Shown here: piece after piece, positions 46,294 to 56,172 of the stretch | Layout: every line of letters begins with the position of its first letter | Position numbering within the stretch: the first letter of the stretch is position 1 | Assembly (NCBI GenBank): GCA_050950785.1 | Contig: JBMNIG010000007.1 | Span: 62,001 to 126,000, forward strand | Source: JAAYOS01 sp050950785 | GTDB taxonomy: Bacteria > Bacillota > Clostridia > Oscillospirales > JAAYOS01 | Direction: 5' to 3' | Length of the DNA stretch: 64,000 nt | Translations under genes and position numbers: made by a program | Notes under the pieces: generated by a model | What the model saw: only the letters and a program-made list of their open reading frames with translations | The model's database searches: none | What the model was told of the DNA's origin: nothing

Positions 46294-47502
46294 CTATGCA
46301 GCAGTGCCAGACTTTGATTCCTTATCCTGCACTTGATAGTACAGCTGCATATCAAGGTATTTACGACCGGTCTGCCATTTCTCATGCTGCTCTATTAATA
46401 GAGCCCCCATGAGCCGGATGACGGATGCAGCATTGGGAAAGATTCTAATGACTCGCTCTCGACGACGAATTTCCTCATTCAACCTTTCCACACCGTTTGT
46501 AGTACGAAGCCGTTTCCGATACTTCAGGGGCAACGCAAGAACAGCAGTAATATCATCAAATGCTTCATCCAGGAGAGCTGTGGCTTTTGGTGCTTTGACT
46601 TCATATGTTTGGATAATGTGGTCTCTGATTTTACGAGCACTCTCAAGGTCAACAGCCTCATAAAGCTGGCGCAGCTCTTCCTTGATTTCCGTCTGTAATG
46701 CTTTAGGCGTATGATCCAGTATGTTCCTGGAAAAATGGGTTTGACAACGCTGCCAGCTAGCACCTTGAAAATGCTTTCTAACAGCATTAACCAGCCCTTT
46801 ATGGTCATCAGAGGTAACCAGGCGAACATCCTTTAGCCCACGATCCTTGAGTGAAGAAAAGAACTCACCCCAACTGCTTTCTGATTCGCTGTTGGCTAAT
46901 TGAAACCCGATGATTTCACGATAGCCATCTTCGTTAACGGCAATGGCGATCAGCATACCTCTTGACTGTACACGTCCATTTTCCCGCACCTTTACATAGA
47001 TGGCATCCACCATGAGAAAGGGATAATGGCTTTGCAGAGGCCTTGTACGGAATGCTTCTACTATTGGATCTAAGTTCTTACAAAGTTCTGAGATGGTCGA
47101 TTTTGAAAACTTTTTTCCACATAGCTCTTCAGTAATTAGCTCAACCTTTCGAGTGGAAACACCATTGATGACCATCTCCATCATAGCCAGCACCAACGCT
47201 TGTTCACTGCGCTGGTATCGGGCAAAAAGCTCTGTAGAGAACTGTCCATTGCGATGCCTGGGAACCCGTAATGTGAGTGTGCCAACTCGCGTAGTCATTT
47301 GTCTATCTCGAAACCCATTGCGGTATGCGGCTCTTTCTTCAGTGCGCTCATAGGGTTCAGCACCTATTTGCTCTGTAGATTGAGCTAAAAGTATCTGGTT
47401 GAAGATTTCCTCCAACAATTTGGAGAATGCTTCATCCCTACCATTTGATAAAAATAATCCGTGCAAAAGTTCTTCGGTTATAGTAATATTAAACTGAGCC
47501 AT
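46294..47502 (-). CDS. IS256-family transposase (second type)
   Basis: 402 residues, intact. It has QIGAEPYERTEERAAYRNGFRDR, TLTLRVPRHRNGQFSTELF, FLMVDAIYVKVR (first D), LVTSDDHKGLVNAV (second D) and RLRTTNGVERLNEEIRRRERVIRIFPN (E). It belongs to a different subgroup from the copy at 2965. The gene is complete, but insertion in the left terminal repeat may have immobilised the element. Confidence 0.93.
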   Translation of the reverse strand: MAQFNITITEELLHGLFLSNGRDEAFSKLLEEIFNQILLAQSTEQIGAEPYERTEERAAYRNGFRDRQMTTRVGTLTLRVPRHRNGQFSTELFARYQRSEQALVLAMMEMVINGVSTRKVELITEELCGKKFSKSTISELCKNLDPIVEAFRTRPLQSHYPFLMVDAIYVKVRENGRVQSRGMLIAIAVNEDGYREIIGFQLANSESESSWGEFFSSLKDRGLKDVRLVTSDDHKGLVNAVRKHFQGASWQRCQTHFSRNILDHTPKALQTEIKEELRQLYEAVDLESARKIRDHIIQTYEVKAPKATALLDEAFDDITAVLALPLKYRKRLRTTNGVERLNEEIRRRERVIRIFPNAASVIRLMGALLIEQHEKWQTGRKYLDMQLYYQVQDKESKSGTAA

Positions 47503-47647
47503 GGTTCATCCTCCTCGGTTTGGTATTTGTTTAGCAACTATATTTTACCGAGGTATGAGCTTTGGCTCAACTCCTTTTTACACCATTATATAGACTTAAT
47601 CGGATGATATATAACCAATAATATAAAGTAATTCAACATAATTCAAC

Positions 47648-47689
47648 AAACATCCGATAACCGGAAAATACGCCGGTCATCGGATGTTT
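47648..47689 (-). terminator. Intrinsic terminator of the binding-protein gene at 47711
   Basis: Stem 47648-47664 with 47673-47689 (CATCCGATAACCGG / CCGGTCATCGGATG) and an 8-nt loop, 21 bp after the stop codon on the minus strand. Confidence 0.8.
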
Positions 47690-47710
47690 GCTTTGCGTTA
47701 AGTTGTTATG

Positions 47711-49390
47711 TTATCTTGCGATATAGCGGTCATACGCACCTTGAATGATACTTATCAGCTCATCAATTCCCATGCTCTTGACCTGCGCGACGAACGCGTT
47801 CCACGAGTCATCAGTCAGTTCCTGTGTACCTGTAATGACCTTACAGTTGAACTCTTCAACATAGGTTTTGATATCGGTTGCGAGAGTAGCTATTCTCTCG
47901 CCCTCTTCCGCTGTGTAGGTAAGATTACCGGAAATATTCCATTCACCGGCAATGTTCCACAAATCGTAATATTCACGACCATAGTCTGTCATGGTTTCTT
48001 CATCGCGATCCAGCATAAACAGCAATGGTCCGGTGTGCATCATGTAAACTTGCTGTGCAATATTGGGATTAAGCCCATCCGGGTTTTTCATTATAAGATC
48101 GGAGCGTTTTGGTTTTCCGGCATCATCATAGTTAAAGGTGATTCCTTCAACTCCGTAGTTCGCCAAAAGCGCACCTTCGGGACTGTATAAATAGTCGATC
48201 ATACGTGTCGCTTCAGCCGGATATTCACAGGTAGCAAATATCACCGCTCCGCTACCGCCAGCCATATTTGTACTGAACTTTCCCTTGCCCGTTATCTTAG
48301 GATCTTCATTTGCATTTTTACGAGGCAGTGGGCAAAGGGTCATCACTGTACCGGGTTTCGCTTGACCTGAATCGGCAAGGAATGTGCCGGAGAAAGAGTA
48401 CAACATAGCGCAAGCACCTGTTATGTCGTTCCCCATGCGAGCTCCGTCTGGGCCGAAGCCCATGGCGTAATAACCGGTACCGGATACGAAATCAGGATCA
48501 AGAAGACCTTCTTTATACCAAGAAGACATCAATTCGAGATATTCCCGATAGCCATCCGAGATAATCGAACTGGATACTACACCATCTTTCTGTATTGCGT
48601 AACCGTCAGTCGACGTTGAAACACCAAAGCCGCCAGTGAACCAGTTCATGCCGGCAAAGCCGGTTGCAGCCATATCCAATGGAGCTTTACCGCCGGTTTT
48701 TTCATCTTTAAAGGCGGTCAGAGTTTTATGCCAATCATCGTAGGTAATCGGTCTTTCCAACCCAAGATCGTCCAACCAGTTTTGCCGAATGCCATATCCG
48801 GCAAACGTAGGTTGATTGCGATCATAGATTTGGCAGAAGAATATCATATTTCCCGAGTCTGTGAGATTATTCTTTACATTGCCTTCATTTGCGTTTACCA
48901 GCGCCAAATAATTCGGAGCATATTTTTCTGCTAATTCATTCAGACGAAGCCAGACTTCGTCCTCTACTGCTTTGTCAGCACCCCCGGCGTAAGCAGAATT
49001 ATTTGTATTGGCAATATCGGGATAGTCTCCGGAATTGATCATGAGGTTAAACTGTTCTTTTTCTGTGGCCCAAGACGGCATAACAAAGTTTAGATTTATG
49101 CCGGTACGCTTCATTAATTCGGTCCATGAATAGTTTTTGCCGTCGGCAAAATCGGAAGTAACGGCTGCAACTTCAGGGGCTACCGATACCCACCATTCAA
49201 GAGTAATACTTCCATCGGTCACGATCGGAAGACTTAAATCGATTTCCTCTTGTGGGGCTACCGATGGAGCAACCGGGCTTTCAACCACTGAGGGCGAAGG
49301 GGTTGCAGCCGAATTACCGCTGTTGTTGCATGCTGTGAACAACGTGCAAAGCATAAGCATCGCCAGGACTAGTGAAAACACTTTTTTCAT
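47711..49390 (-). CDS. LplA-type extracellular sugar-binding lipoprotein (transposon cargo)
   Basis: 559 residues with lipobox LFTAC and a long Ser/Ala/Pro linker. The domain pattern WTELMKRTGINLNFVMPSWATEKEQFNLMINSGDYPDIA, WLDDLGLERPITYDDWHKTLTAFKDEKTGG and MGIDELISIIQGAYDRYIAR matches the protein at 40939 segment by segment. It is transcribed alone with its own terminator, and no permease is near. Confidence 0.9.
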   Translation of the reverse strand: MKKVFSLVLAMLMLCTLFTACNNSGNSAATPSPSVVESPVAPSVAPQEEIDLSLPIVTDGSITLEWWVSVAPEVAAVTSDFADGKNYSWTELMKRTGINLNFVMPSWATEKEQFNLMINSGDYPDIANTNNSAYAGGADKAVEDEVWLRLNELAEKYAPNYLALVNANEGNVKNNLTDSGNMIFFCQIYDRNQPTFAGYGIRQNWLDDLGLERPITYDDWHKTLTAFKDEKTGGKAPLDMAATGFAGMNWFTGGFGVSTSTDGYAIQKDGVVSSSIISDGYREYLELMSSWYKEGLLDPDFVSGTGYYAMGFGPDGARMGNDITGACAMLYSFSGTFLADSGQAKPGTVMTLCPLPRKNANEDPKITGKGKFSTNMAGGSGAVIFATCEYPAEATRMIDYLYSPEGALLANYGVEGITFNYDDAGKPKRSDLIMKNPDGLNPNIAQQVYMMHTGPLLFMLDRDEETMTDYGREYYDLWNIAGEWNISGNLTYTAEEGERIATLATDIKTYVEEFNCKVITGTQELTDDSWNAFVAQVKSMGIDELISIIQGAYDRYIAR

Positions 49391-49906
49391 TTTTGACTCC
49401 TCTCTAAATTTGTTTAAGTAATAATGACCTGCAGAAATACACTTGAGAAATACTTTGATATCACCATACTTTCTTTAATAAAGATTTGCGATGTCACAAT
49501 ATTAATTATATATGAGGTGTGCAGGTATATCAATGACACGATAAAGAACACTGCTAATTATGCTGAACAGTGCGTTTGCAAAGTTGCTGAACCAACAAAA
49601 GAAAACTGAACAATTTGCAAAAAAGTGAGATTGAAGGGTCATCTTTTCTTTTAAACTCAATAACCAGTACTCTTAACTGACGCAAAAGGCTCTGTCAGAG
49701 GTGTAATGACTAGGAAGTAAACATTTGCGAGGTGTCTCGGAGATAGCATATTTGTCTTGGATTTTAATATTAGTACAGTAATATTAATGTGCCAATGTCA
49801 GGAATGGCATATGTGAATGCAAATTGGCTATTGCGTTATGAACATGAGAAAACTATAATCAGATTTAGAAAGCTTTAATATAAGGCATTACGAAGGAGGT
49901 AACACA
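49391..49906. other. Divergent intergenic region with operator-like palindrome
   Basis: 516 A/T-rich bases between the binding-protein gene and the esterase gene, without a visible gene. The notable feature is the interrupted palindrome TTAATATTA-6-TAATATTAA at 49764-49787, about 120 bp before the esterase start, a plausible regulator site. Confidence 0.45.
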
Positions 49907-51514
49907 ATGCAAAAAGGAATTGGGATAGTTCAGACTAAGTTCGGAAAAATGTCCGGTACCGAGGCTACAGAAAAAAAGTATGAAGGGATTACCTATTTTA
50001 AAGGGATACCGTATGCAGCACCCCCTGTGGGAGAATTGAGATTTAAACCACCGGTCGATCCCGAAAAGTGGGACGGAGTCAAGATATGCGATACATACGG
50101 ACCTCGCGCGATGCAGCCGGTAATGAAAGGTCTCGCAGCAGAGCCATACGCATCCGATTTTTACTGGGAGGGATATCCCGATGTCAGCGAAGATTGCCTT
50201 TACCTTAATGTTACGACAGGAGCACAGAGCGCTGATGAAAAACGGCCTGTGTTCATGTGGTTCCACGGCGGCGGTCTCGGCGGAGGTCATTCCTATGAGA
50301 GTGAATTTGAAAACAGTGAGCTGGCACGCAAAGGCATCGTAGTCGTTACTGTTGGTCAGCGCCTTAACGTCTTCGGTTATTTGGCTCTGCCTCAGCTGTC
50401 AGCTGAACAGGGCGGAACCAGCGGTAACTATGGCTTTATGGACGAGGTCAAAGCGCTGGATTGGGTGTATGAGAATATCGCTGCTTTTGGCGGTGACCCT
50501 GAGAACATTACTGTCGGCGGACAGTCCGGCGGCACGATGAAATCCGGTGCTCTTGCCGCTTCTCCGATGCAGAAGGGCAGAGTCAAGAGAGTCATCAATC
50601 AGTCAAATCTTTGTTGGGTTGGACGTCCGCTTCAAACCATGAAAGAAGCCGAAGAGCGTGGCGTTGAATTTTTGAAATCCAAGGGCATCGACCCCAACAT
50701 TTCGGCTGAGGACCTCCGAAAAGTGCCCTCCGATATGTTTTACGGCGAAAAGCTTGGTCCGTTAGATATGGGAATCGGCGCAATGACTTTCGACGGCAAA
50801 TATATGAAGTACTTGGAGCTATATAAAGGCGTAGATGAGTTTGCAAGAGATTGCGATTATCTTTCCGGCGGAAACTATGGTGAGAGCTCAATGCGCATCG
50901 GTATGATGTTTGATTCTCCGAAAGTTGCTACAGCGAAAGAATTCTATGATCTCGCAAAAGCGCATCTCGGGGATCTGTATGAAAAATATGATTTCGAGAA
51001 ACTCTGCCCCTGCACCGATGAAGAAGCAGATAAGGTTTCCCGTTGGTATGCTGCTCTTGGCCTCTCTGACTTTGGCGGCTTGATCGTCAATCGTTACTTT
51101 GGAGCATACAGAAAGTCCCATGGTATGAAGGGAAATACATATAGTTATCTTTTCTCTCATGTTATGCCTGTCAGACCCGAAGACAAGGGCACAGATCGTG
51201 ATCCCGATAAACTCCTGGCGTATCACTCTTCTGAGCTGTTTTACACCTTTGCGTCTCTGCGCGAGGGCACACCTCCGGCACGTCCGTGGACAGCACTGGA
51301 CTTTGAACTGGCCGATAAGATCAGCTCCTACTGGGCGAATTTTATGAAGAATGGTGACCCCAACGGCGAAGGCTTGCCTGAGTGGCCGAAGAGCGATGAG
51401 AATTATGGCTATATGGTTCTCGGCGATAAGCTTGAAGGACATTCCGGCCTTGATTCTGATCTGGATAAGATGCTATACGAATACGCAATAACAAAAAAGA
51501 AGCTGCCGAAGTAA
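49907..51514 (+). CDS. Type-B carboxylesterase
   Basis: 535 residues, no signal peptide. It has KGIPYAAPPVGELRFKPP, the SEDCLYLNV motif, the oxyanion loop VFMWFHGGGLGG, the nucleophile serine in GGQSGGT and the histidine in LAYHSSELFYTF. These alpha/beta-hydrolases cleave carboxylic esters; beside sugar-binding proteins it may deacylate plant oligosaccharides (inference). AAGGAGG precedes ATG 49907. It is the last cargo gene before ISL3 copy 2. Confidence 0.92.
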   Translation: MQKGIGIVQTKFGKMSGTEATEKKYEGITYFKGIPYAAPPVGELRFKPPVDPEKWDGVKICDTYGPRAMQPVMKGLAAEPYASDFYWEGYPDVSEDCLYLNVTTGAQSADEKRPVFMWFHGGGLGGGHSYESEFENSELARKGIVVVTVGQRLNVFGYLALPQLSAEQGGTSGNYGFMDEVKALDWVYENIAAFGGDPENITVGGQSGGTMKSGALAASPMQKGRVKRVINQSNLCWVGRPLQTMKEAEERGVEFLKSKGIDPNISAEDLRKVPSDMFYGEKLGPLDMGIGAMTFDGKYMKYLELYKGVDEFARDCDYLSGGNYGESSMRIGMMFDSPKVATAKEFYDLAKAHLGDLYEKYDFEKLCPCTDEEADKVSRWYAALGLSDFGGLIVNRYFGAYRKSHGMKGNTYSYLFSHVMPVRPEDKGTDRDPDKLLAYHSSELFYTFASLREGTPPARPWTALDFELADKISSYWANFMKNGDPNGEGLPEWPKSDENYGYMVLGDKLEGHSGLDSDLDKMLYEYAITKKKLPK

Positions 51515-51606
51515 AAATATACAATTTAGAAGGGGCATAGCTTCTAAGCTATGCCTCTCTATATACAAAAAACAATCGGAGGGATCCCCAGGGCGTTTAC
51601 ATTTTT

Positions 51607-53192
51607 GGCTCTATGTCAATTGTTGGGGTAGAGCATAAGTAAAAGTATGATCCGGTAAGTAACAATAGTTGCTTACCGGATTTTGCTTTGTAAAGCAACC
51701 TTGAAATAGACCTATGAAGATATCAAGATACACAATTTAGAAATTTGCACATGACTATCATCCCCATTCCGCCTACCCGTTTCGCCATCTCCCTTGTACA
51801 TGCTGGTGATAGAAGATTACTTTTGGGCGGGAGGAAGGGGGAATAATATATGTCATTAATGCATTCGTCAGGCAACCTTAGAATTCATTATGTGAAGGAT
51901 ACGATTTCTAAAGCGAGAAAAGTTACGAACACCAAATGATATTCTTTTCAATACTTTGATTTTGTTGTTGCAACCTTCTGTGAAACCGTTAGTGTATCTG
52001 CAGTCGAAAGCATTCAAGATATATTGATCCCAGTTATGTATAGCGGTAAGACTTGTCTTAAATTCAGGTAGATTCGAGAATTCGGCAAGAAGCAACCACT
52101 TAGCCAATCTTTCTTTTGCTTGCACACGATTCTCTGACCTCATAAATTCGAGAAACTTGTTCTTTAGAAAATAGGCTTCACGTAACCTTGGGGATATTTT
52201 AAGCATTTCAGTTATTTGAGCAACTTCTTCCGGCTTAAGGTACATTGGATTTTTTAATAGCAGCCGCCTGCTTCGTTTGAAGTACTTTCGTCGATAGTCA
52301 GAAAAATTCTGCTGTTCAGCCTTACGAACTTTTTCAAAATCCCAAATTACTTGCCTTACCACATGATATTTATCAATGACTATTGTTGCCTGTGGAAAGC
52401 AAGTCTTGGCTATTTCCAAATAGGATCGATTCATATCCATTACAACATACTTCACACTATTTCTTGTACTAAATGAGCTGAAATATCTTAAAAGGGCTTC
52501 CTGTTTCCTATTTGGGAGAATATCTAACACTTTGCGTTTCTTTGTATCAGTAATAATGCATTGATACTTTTGACCACCGGCATTACCCTTAAATTCATCA
52601 ATGGATAGGACTTCGGGAAGTGATTTGCATTTGTATTCCACTAACGAAAAATATCTTGCTGCAGTTGTAGAAGATATATTATGTTCCTTTGCTATGTCCT
52701 TTATGGACTTCAAATCAGAAAAGGAGCCAATTACGTGTGCTACTAAACGGGTCGTGACTCTATGATATCTGGGCAAGAATGGGATTGTTTCAGAGAACCT
52801 CTTATTGCAATGCTTACAAACATAGCGTCTTTTCCGGATGTGAAGAACTGTTGTTTTCCCAAACGCGGCTAGATCCTTTACTTTCTGCCACCTATAATCA
52901 TGAACACGTATTGTTTCAAAACTGCATACTGGGCAAGTGTGTGCTCGTCTTTGCATCATTAAGTAGATATCATGTTGTTTTTTATTTTCCTCAACCTTTA
53001 AGATAATTGCATCTTCCAATCCTAGAACTTTTGTAATATAATCGGTGTAGGGCATAATGTGAACCTCCTTAGATGTGGGTTTGATCGCTTTACATTTTAC
53101 AGGATTTTCACGTTATGCTCTATATTTTTATCCAAATTTATTGAAAAATGTTGGAGTTCAATTTCCTGAACCCCAACATTTATTATAGAACC
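51607..53192 (-). mobile_element. ISL3-family element, copy 2
   Basis: Same ends and orientation as copy 1, with an intact transposase. Its right flank TTTATGAA matches the left flank of copy 1; its left flank (ACATTTTT) matches neither. Confidence 0.88.
51868..53055 (-). CDS. ISL3-family transposase (copy 2, intact)
   Basis: 395 residues. N-terminal zinc-binding CPVCSFETIRVHDYRWQKVKDL and CKHCNKRF, a helix-turn-helix (SIKDIAKEHNISSTTAARYF), then the DDE core with LSIDEFKG, YVVMDMNRSYL, VIDKYHVVRQV and ..NGFTEGCNNKIKVLKR. It can act on both copies and on the whole composite unit. Confidence 0.94.
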   Translation of the reverse strand: MPYTDYITKVLGLEDAIILKVEENKKQHDIYLMMQRRAHTCPVCSFETIRVHDYRWQKVKDLAAFGKTTVLHIRKRRYVCKHCNKRFSETIPFLPRYHRVTTRLVAHVIGSFSDLKSIKDIAKEHNISSTTAARYFSLVEYKCKSLPEVLSIDEFKGNAGGQKYQCIITDTKKRKVLDILPNRKQEALLRYFSSFSTRNSVKYVVMDMNRSYLEIAKTCFPQATIVIDKYHVVRQVIWDFEKVRKAEQQNFSDYRRKYFKRSRRLLLKNPMYLKPEEVAQITEMLKISPRLREAYFLKNKFLEFMRSENRVQAKERLAKWLLLAEFSNLPEFKTSLTAIHNWDQYILNAFDCRYTNGFTEGCNNKIKVLKRISFGVRNFSRFRNRILHIMNSKVA

Positions 53193-53200
53193 TTTATGAA
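53193..53200 (+). repeat. Right target-site duplication of the composite transposon
   Basis: TTTATGAA, identical to 38914-38921. Confidence 0.85.
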
Positions 53201-53238
53201 ATGAGGGGCTGCAGCATTTATGCTGGCAGCCCCTCATT
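53200..53238 (+). terminator. Displaced terminator of the GH2 gene
   Basis: AATGAGGGGCTGC (53200-53212) pairs with GCAGCCCCTCATT (53226-53238); the loop can extend the stem (AGCAT/TGCT). Removing the composite transposon places it 8 bp after the GH2 stop codon. Confidence 0.75.
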
Positions 53239-53289
53239 TGACGAAGTGTTCAATAATGTTTTTGGCATGGGTGGCATATTACTGTCGTA

Positions 53290-53301
53290 GTCAAATTTGA
53301 C
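53290..53301 (+). promoter_or_regulatory. 12-bp perfect palindrome upstream of the GH106-like gene
   Basis: GTCAAATTTGAC, followed about 45 bp later by a TATAAT (53345-53350) without a clear -35. It may be an operator for the gene at 53444. Confidence 0.35.
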
Positions 53302-53443
53302 TTAATAATAACAAAATTGGTTAAGTACGTGACAAAATACGTTATATAATTATAGACACAAATGCAATATAATCAATTATGGCGTAATCTATTTTTTATA
53401 GAAGTGACTGTGCGCAAGTTGTATTGTGAAGAGAGGGTATGTT

Positions 53444-56101
53444 ATGGAAATACGAGTAGAACAATTATTATCCGGTAAAGGTGGTAGCTATATCTTTCCT
53501 TTCTTCTGGCAGCACGGAGAGAGTGAGGAAGTGCTGCGGGAGTATATGAAGGCGATATATGAGGCAAATATCTATGAAGTATGTCTTGAGTCGCGTCCCC
53601 ATCCGGACTTCTGTGGACCTAAATGGTGGGAAGACATGGATGTCATCATGGATGAAGCACGCAAACGCGGTATGAGGGTATGGCTGCTGGACGACTCTCA
53701 TTTTCCAACAGGTTTTGCAAATGGCGGTATTACACCTGATGCAGATCCGCATATCTGTAAGCAGTATCTGAATTTTGCAACTGCCGATGTTGCAGGTCCA
53801 ATGCGTCAGGTCAATTTAGATGTATATAAAGAGATGGAACTCAGAGGCGAACCAGCACCAGTCATTTCTCGATTTCCGGGACATAGGAATCCCCCATTGC
53901 GGAGGTTTAACACAGACAAGCTTTTGAAGGTAATGGCATATAAGGTAGATAGAAACAGCCGCCTAGAGGGAGAGGGTATAGATATAACCAATTGTGTGCA
54001 GGATGGCATACTGACCTGGGATGTACCAAATGGGATGTGGAGAATTTACATAGAGTTTTTTACCCAGAATGGTGGCGGTCGTACAGACTATATCAATGTA
54101 CTTAGTCGTGACAGTGTGCGCGTTTTGATTGACATGGTGTATGAGCCTGTTTATCAGCGCTATAAGGATGATTTCGGTAAGACCTTCCGCGGATTTTTCT
54201 CGGATGAGCCCCTCATGGGCAACTTTCCCAATAACTATGAACATGGTGGACTCATTGGCACTAAGTATATGCCGATGCCTTGGTGTGAAGAGGTTCCGGA
54301 GATGTTGGAAGAGCGTCTAGGCAAGGACTGGCTGAGGCTAATGCCAATGCTTTGGGATGTGAACAGCTCTGAAGAACTCACCGGCCAAGTTCGACATGCA
54401 TATATGGATACGATCACGCTCCTAATTCAGAAAAACTTCTCAAATCAGTTGGGCGATTGGTGTCGTGCTCGCGGCGTGGAATACATCGGACATATCGTTG
54501 AAGATCATAATGCCAGTGCAACGATCAGCAGCTCACTGGGCCACTATTTCCGTTCTTTGGATGGGCAAGATATGGCGGGGATCGACAGCATAGGCGGTGG
54601 CATTATGCCAGCTGGAGAAAATAGGATGGGCCGTATGCCAGGCGCTAAAAATGCCGGAGACTTCCACCATTTCATGCTTGCAAAGCTTGCATCAAGTCAT
54701 GCACATATAGATCCAAAGAAAAAAGGCCGTGCCATGGTAGAGCTTTACGGAGCGTATGGGTGGAACTTTGGAATCAAGGGAATGAAGTACCTTACTGATC
54801 ATTTTCTAGTGCGCGGAGTTAATCGCTATGTACCACATGCGTTTACTCCTAAGGAGTTTCCCGACCGAGACTGCCCACCGCATTTTTATGCACATGGAGA
54901 AAATCCTCAGTATCGTCACTTTGGTAGACTTATGTCCTATATCCAGCGTATCTGCCACTTGATTGATGGTGGCCTGCATAAAGCTCCGGTTGCACTTTTG
55001 CATTCCGACATGGCTTTTTGGGCTGGAAAGTGCATGCCTGCGGAGGTTCCGGCCAGGGTATTGACTGAAAATCAAATTGACTTCGATGTGATTCCATCCG
55101 ACATCCTGGACCAAACCGACCGCTTTTCCTTTGACGGCAAAATGCACATCAATGGAGAAACATTCTCTGCTCTAGTGATTCCGGAATTTGAATTTATAAC
55201 AAAGAATGTTGCAGATTTCGTCAAGCAGGCGAAAGAAAAGAACTTCCCTGTATTTTTCGTCAATTCGCTTCCGAAGTATATCTCGGAATACGGAGTTGCA
55301 GGTGAAATTGAGGGCACTGCAGTAGCGCTTGATGAACTTGCAGCAAAGCTTAGAGAAGCAAAGGCATTTGAAGTGACCTTAGAGCCGGCATGTATTGATA
55401 TTAGATATTATCACTATGTACAGGACAACGACATTTATATATTCTCCAACGAAAATACCGGTCAAGCTTACGTAGGAGATATTACTGTACCCACTAAGGG
55501 AGATGCCTGTATCTATGATGCCTGGGACAATGTGCTCAGACCGCTGGATTATACCCCTTGTGATGAAGGCACCAGGCTGCATTTGGATCTGAAACCATAT
55601 AATCTTGTGATTGTTGTCTTTGGAGATAAGGGCAAGAACTTGATACCTGAAGTGAAAGCCGAAGGGACACCGGTCGAGCTCAAGGGCTGGAAGGTATCTA
55701 TGTGTGAAGGAAAGCAATACCCGGCCTTTGGTGAAGCTTTTGAGATGGAAGAGCTGAATAGTATAGCTACGATCGATCCTAACTTCAGCGGATTTATACG
55801 CTATGAAAAGAGCTTTGAATATACAAAGGGTGAAAAGTGCGTACTGGAACTTACTGATGCCTATGAAGGTGTTGAGGTTTGGTGCAATGGCCAATATATA
55901 GGCATGAGCATATGCCCTGATCATATTTTTGACCTCACCGATGCGGTAAAAGAGGGTAAAAATGACTTGCGTATAGAAGTGGCTACGACGCTAGACCGCA
56001 AGGTGCGCGGAGTTCTTGGAGGCTACTTCCAGTTCCATAGATATGCGGTGCTGGATCCCACGGGTTTGGTTGGACCGGTGAGGATTTGGACAAAAGGATA
56101 A
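53444..56101 (+). CDS. Large glycoside hydrolase, GH106 (alpha-L-rhamnosidase)-like
   Basis: About 885 residues from ATG 53444 (GAGAGG upstream; a GTG at 53426 also lies in frame). No signal peptide. The N-terminal barrel pattern CLESRPHPDFCGPKWWEDMDVIMDEARKRGMRVWLLDDSHFPTGFANG is characteristic of GH106-like enzymes. Candidate catalytic glutamates are in FFSDEPLMGNF and RAMVELYGAYGWN. A C-terminal GH2-type sugar-binding sandwich is indicated by GVEVWCNGQYIGMSICPDHIFDLTDAVKEGKNDLRIEV. The family assignment is by motif; the substrate could be a rhamnoside or a related pectic sugar. Confidence 0.7.
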   Translation: MEIRVEQLLSGKGGSYIFPFFWQHGESEEVLREYMKAIYEANIYEVCLESRPHPDFCGPKWWEDMDVIMDEARKRGMRVWLLDDSHFPTGFANGGITPDADPHICKQYLNFATADVAGPMRQVNLDVYKEMELRGEPAPVISRFPGHRNPPLRRFNTDKLLKVMAYKVDRNSRLEGEGIDITNCVQDGILTWDVPNGMWRIYIEFFTQNGGGRTDYINVLSRDSVRVLIDMVYEPVYQRYKDDFGKTFRGFFSDEPLMGNFPNNYEHGGLIGTKYMPMPWCEEVPEMLEERLGKDWLRLMPMLWDVNSSEELTGQVRHAYMDTITLLIQKNFSNQLGDWCRARGVEYIGHIVEDHNASATISSSLGHYFRSLDGQDMAGIDSIGGGIMPAGENRMGRMPGAKNAGDFHHFMLAKLASSHAHIDPKKKGRAMVELYGAYGWNFGIKGMKYLTDHFLVRGVNRYVPHAFTPKEFPDRDCPPHFYAHGENPQYRHFGRLMSYIQRICHLIDGGLHKAPVALLHSDMAFWAGKCMPAEVPARVLTENQIDFDVIPSDILDQTDRFSFDGKMHINGETFSALVIPEFEFITKNVADFVKQAKEKNFPVFFVNSLPKYISEYGVAGEIEGTAVALDELAAKLREAKAFEVTLEPACIDIRYYHYVQDNDIYIFSNENTGQAYVGDITVPTKGDACIYDAWDNVLRPLDYTPCDEGTRLHLDLKPYNLVIVVFGDKGKNLIPEVKAEGTPVELKGWKVSMCEGKQYPAFGEAFEMEELNSIATIDPNFSGFIRYEKSFEYTKGEKCVLELTDAYEGVEVWCNGQYIGMSICPDHIFDLTDAVKEGKNDLRIEVATTLDRKVRGVLGGYFQFHRYAVLDPTGLVGPVRIWTKG

Positions 56102-56172
56102 TCGATATGACAAATCGAACAAGCGGAGTACTGTTCGCAGGTGTGAAAGGGCAATTTTGAAAGGAGATTGTT

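Larger units (their letters stand above)
44965..47601 (-). mobile_element. IS256-family element carrying a nested IS481-type insertion
   Basis: A 9-bp repeat GGATGATAT borders both sides (44956-44964 and 47602-47610). The ends share AAGTC and GTGTAAA blocks in inverted orientation (left AGTCAAGTCCAAATTAGTGT.., right read inwards GATTAAGTCTATATAATGGT..). Subtracting the nested element leaves about 1.55 kb, normal for IS256. Confidence 0.7.
38922..53192. mobile_element. Composite transposon bounded by two directly repeated ISL3-type elements
   Basis: Two nearly identical elements (38922-40508 and 51607-53192) in the same orientation enclose 11.1 kb. Only the outermost flanks carry a matching 8-bp repeat, TTTATGAA, the duplication length known for ISL3. 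The inner flanks do not match. The sequence outside joins the GH2 stop codon to its terminator hairpin without a gap. The cargo is two LplA-type binding proteins, a membrane-bound AraC regulator, a carboxylesterase, a truncated sigma-like fragment, and nested IS256/IS481-type elements. Confidence 0.8.
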
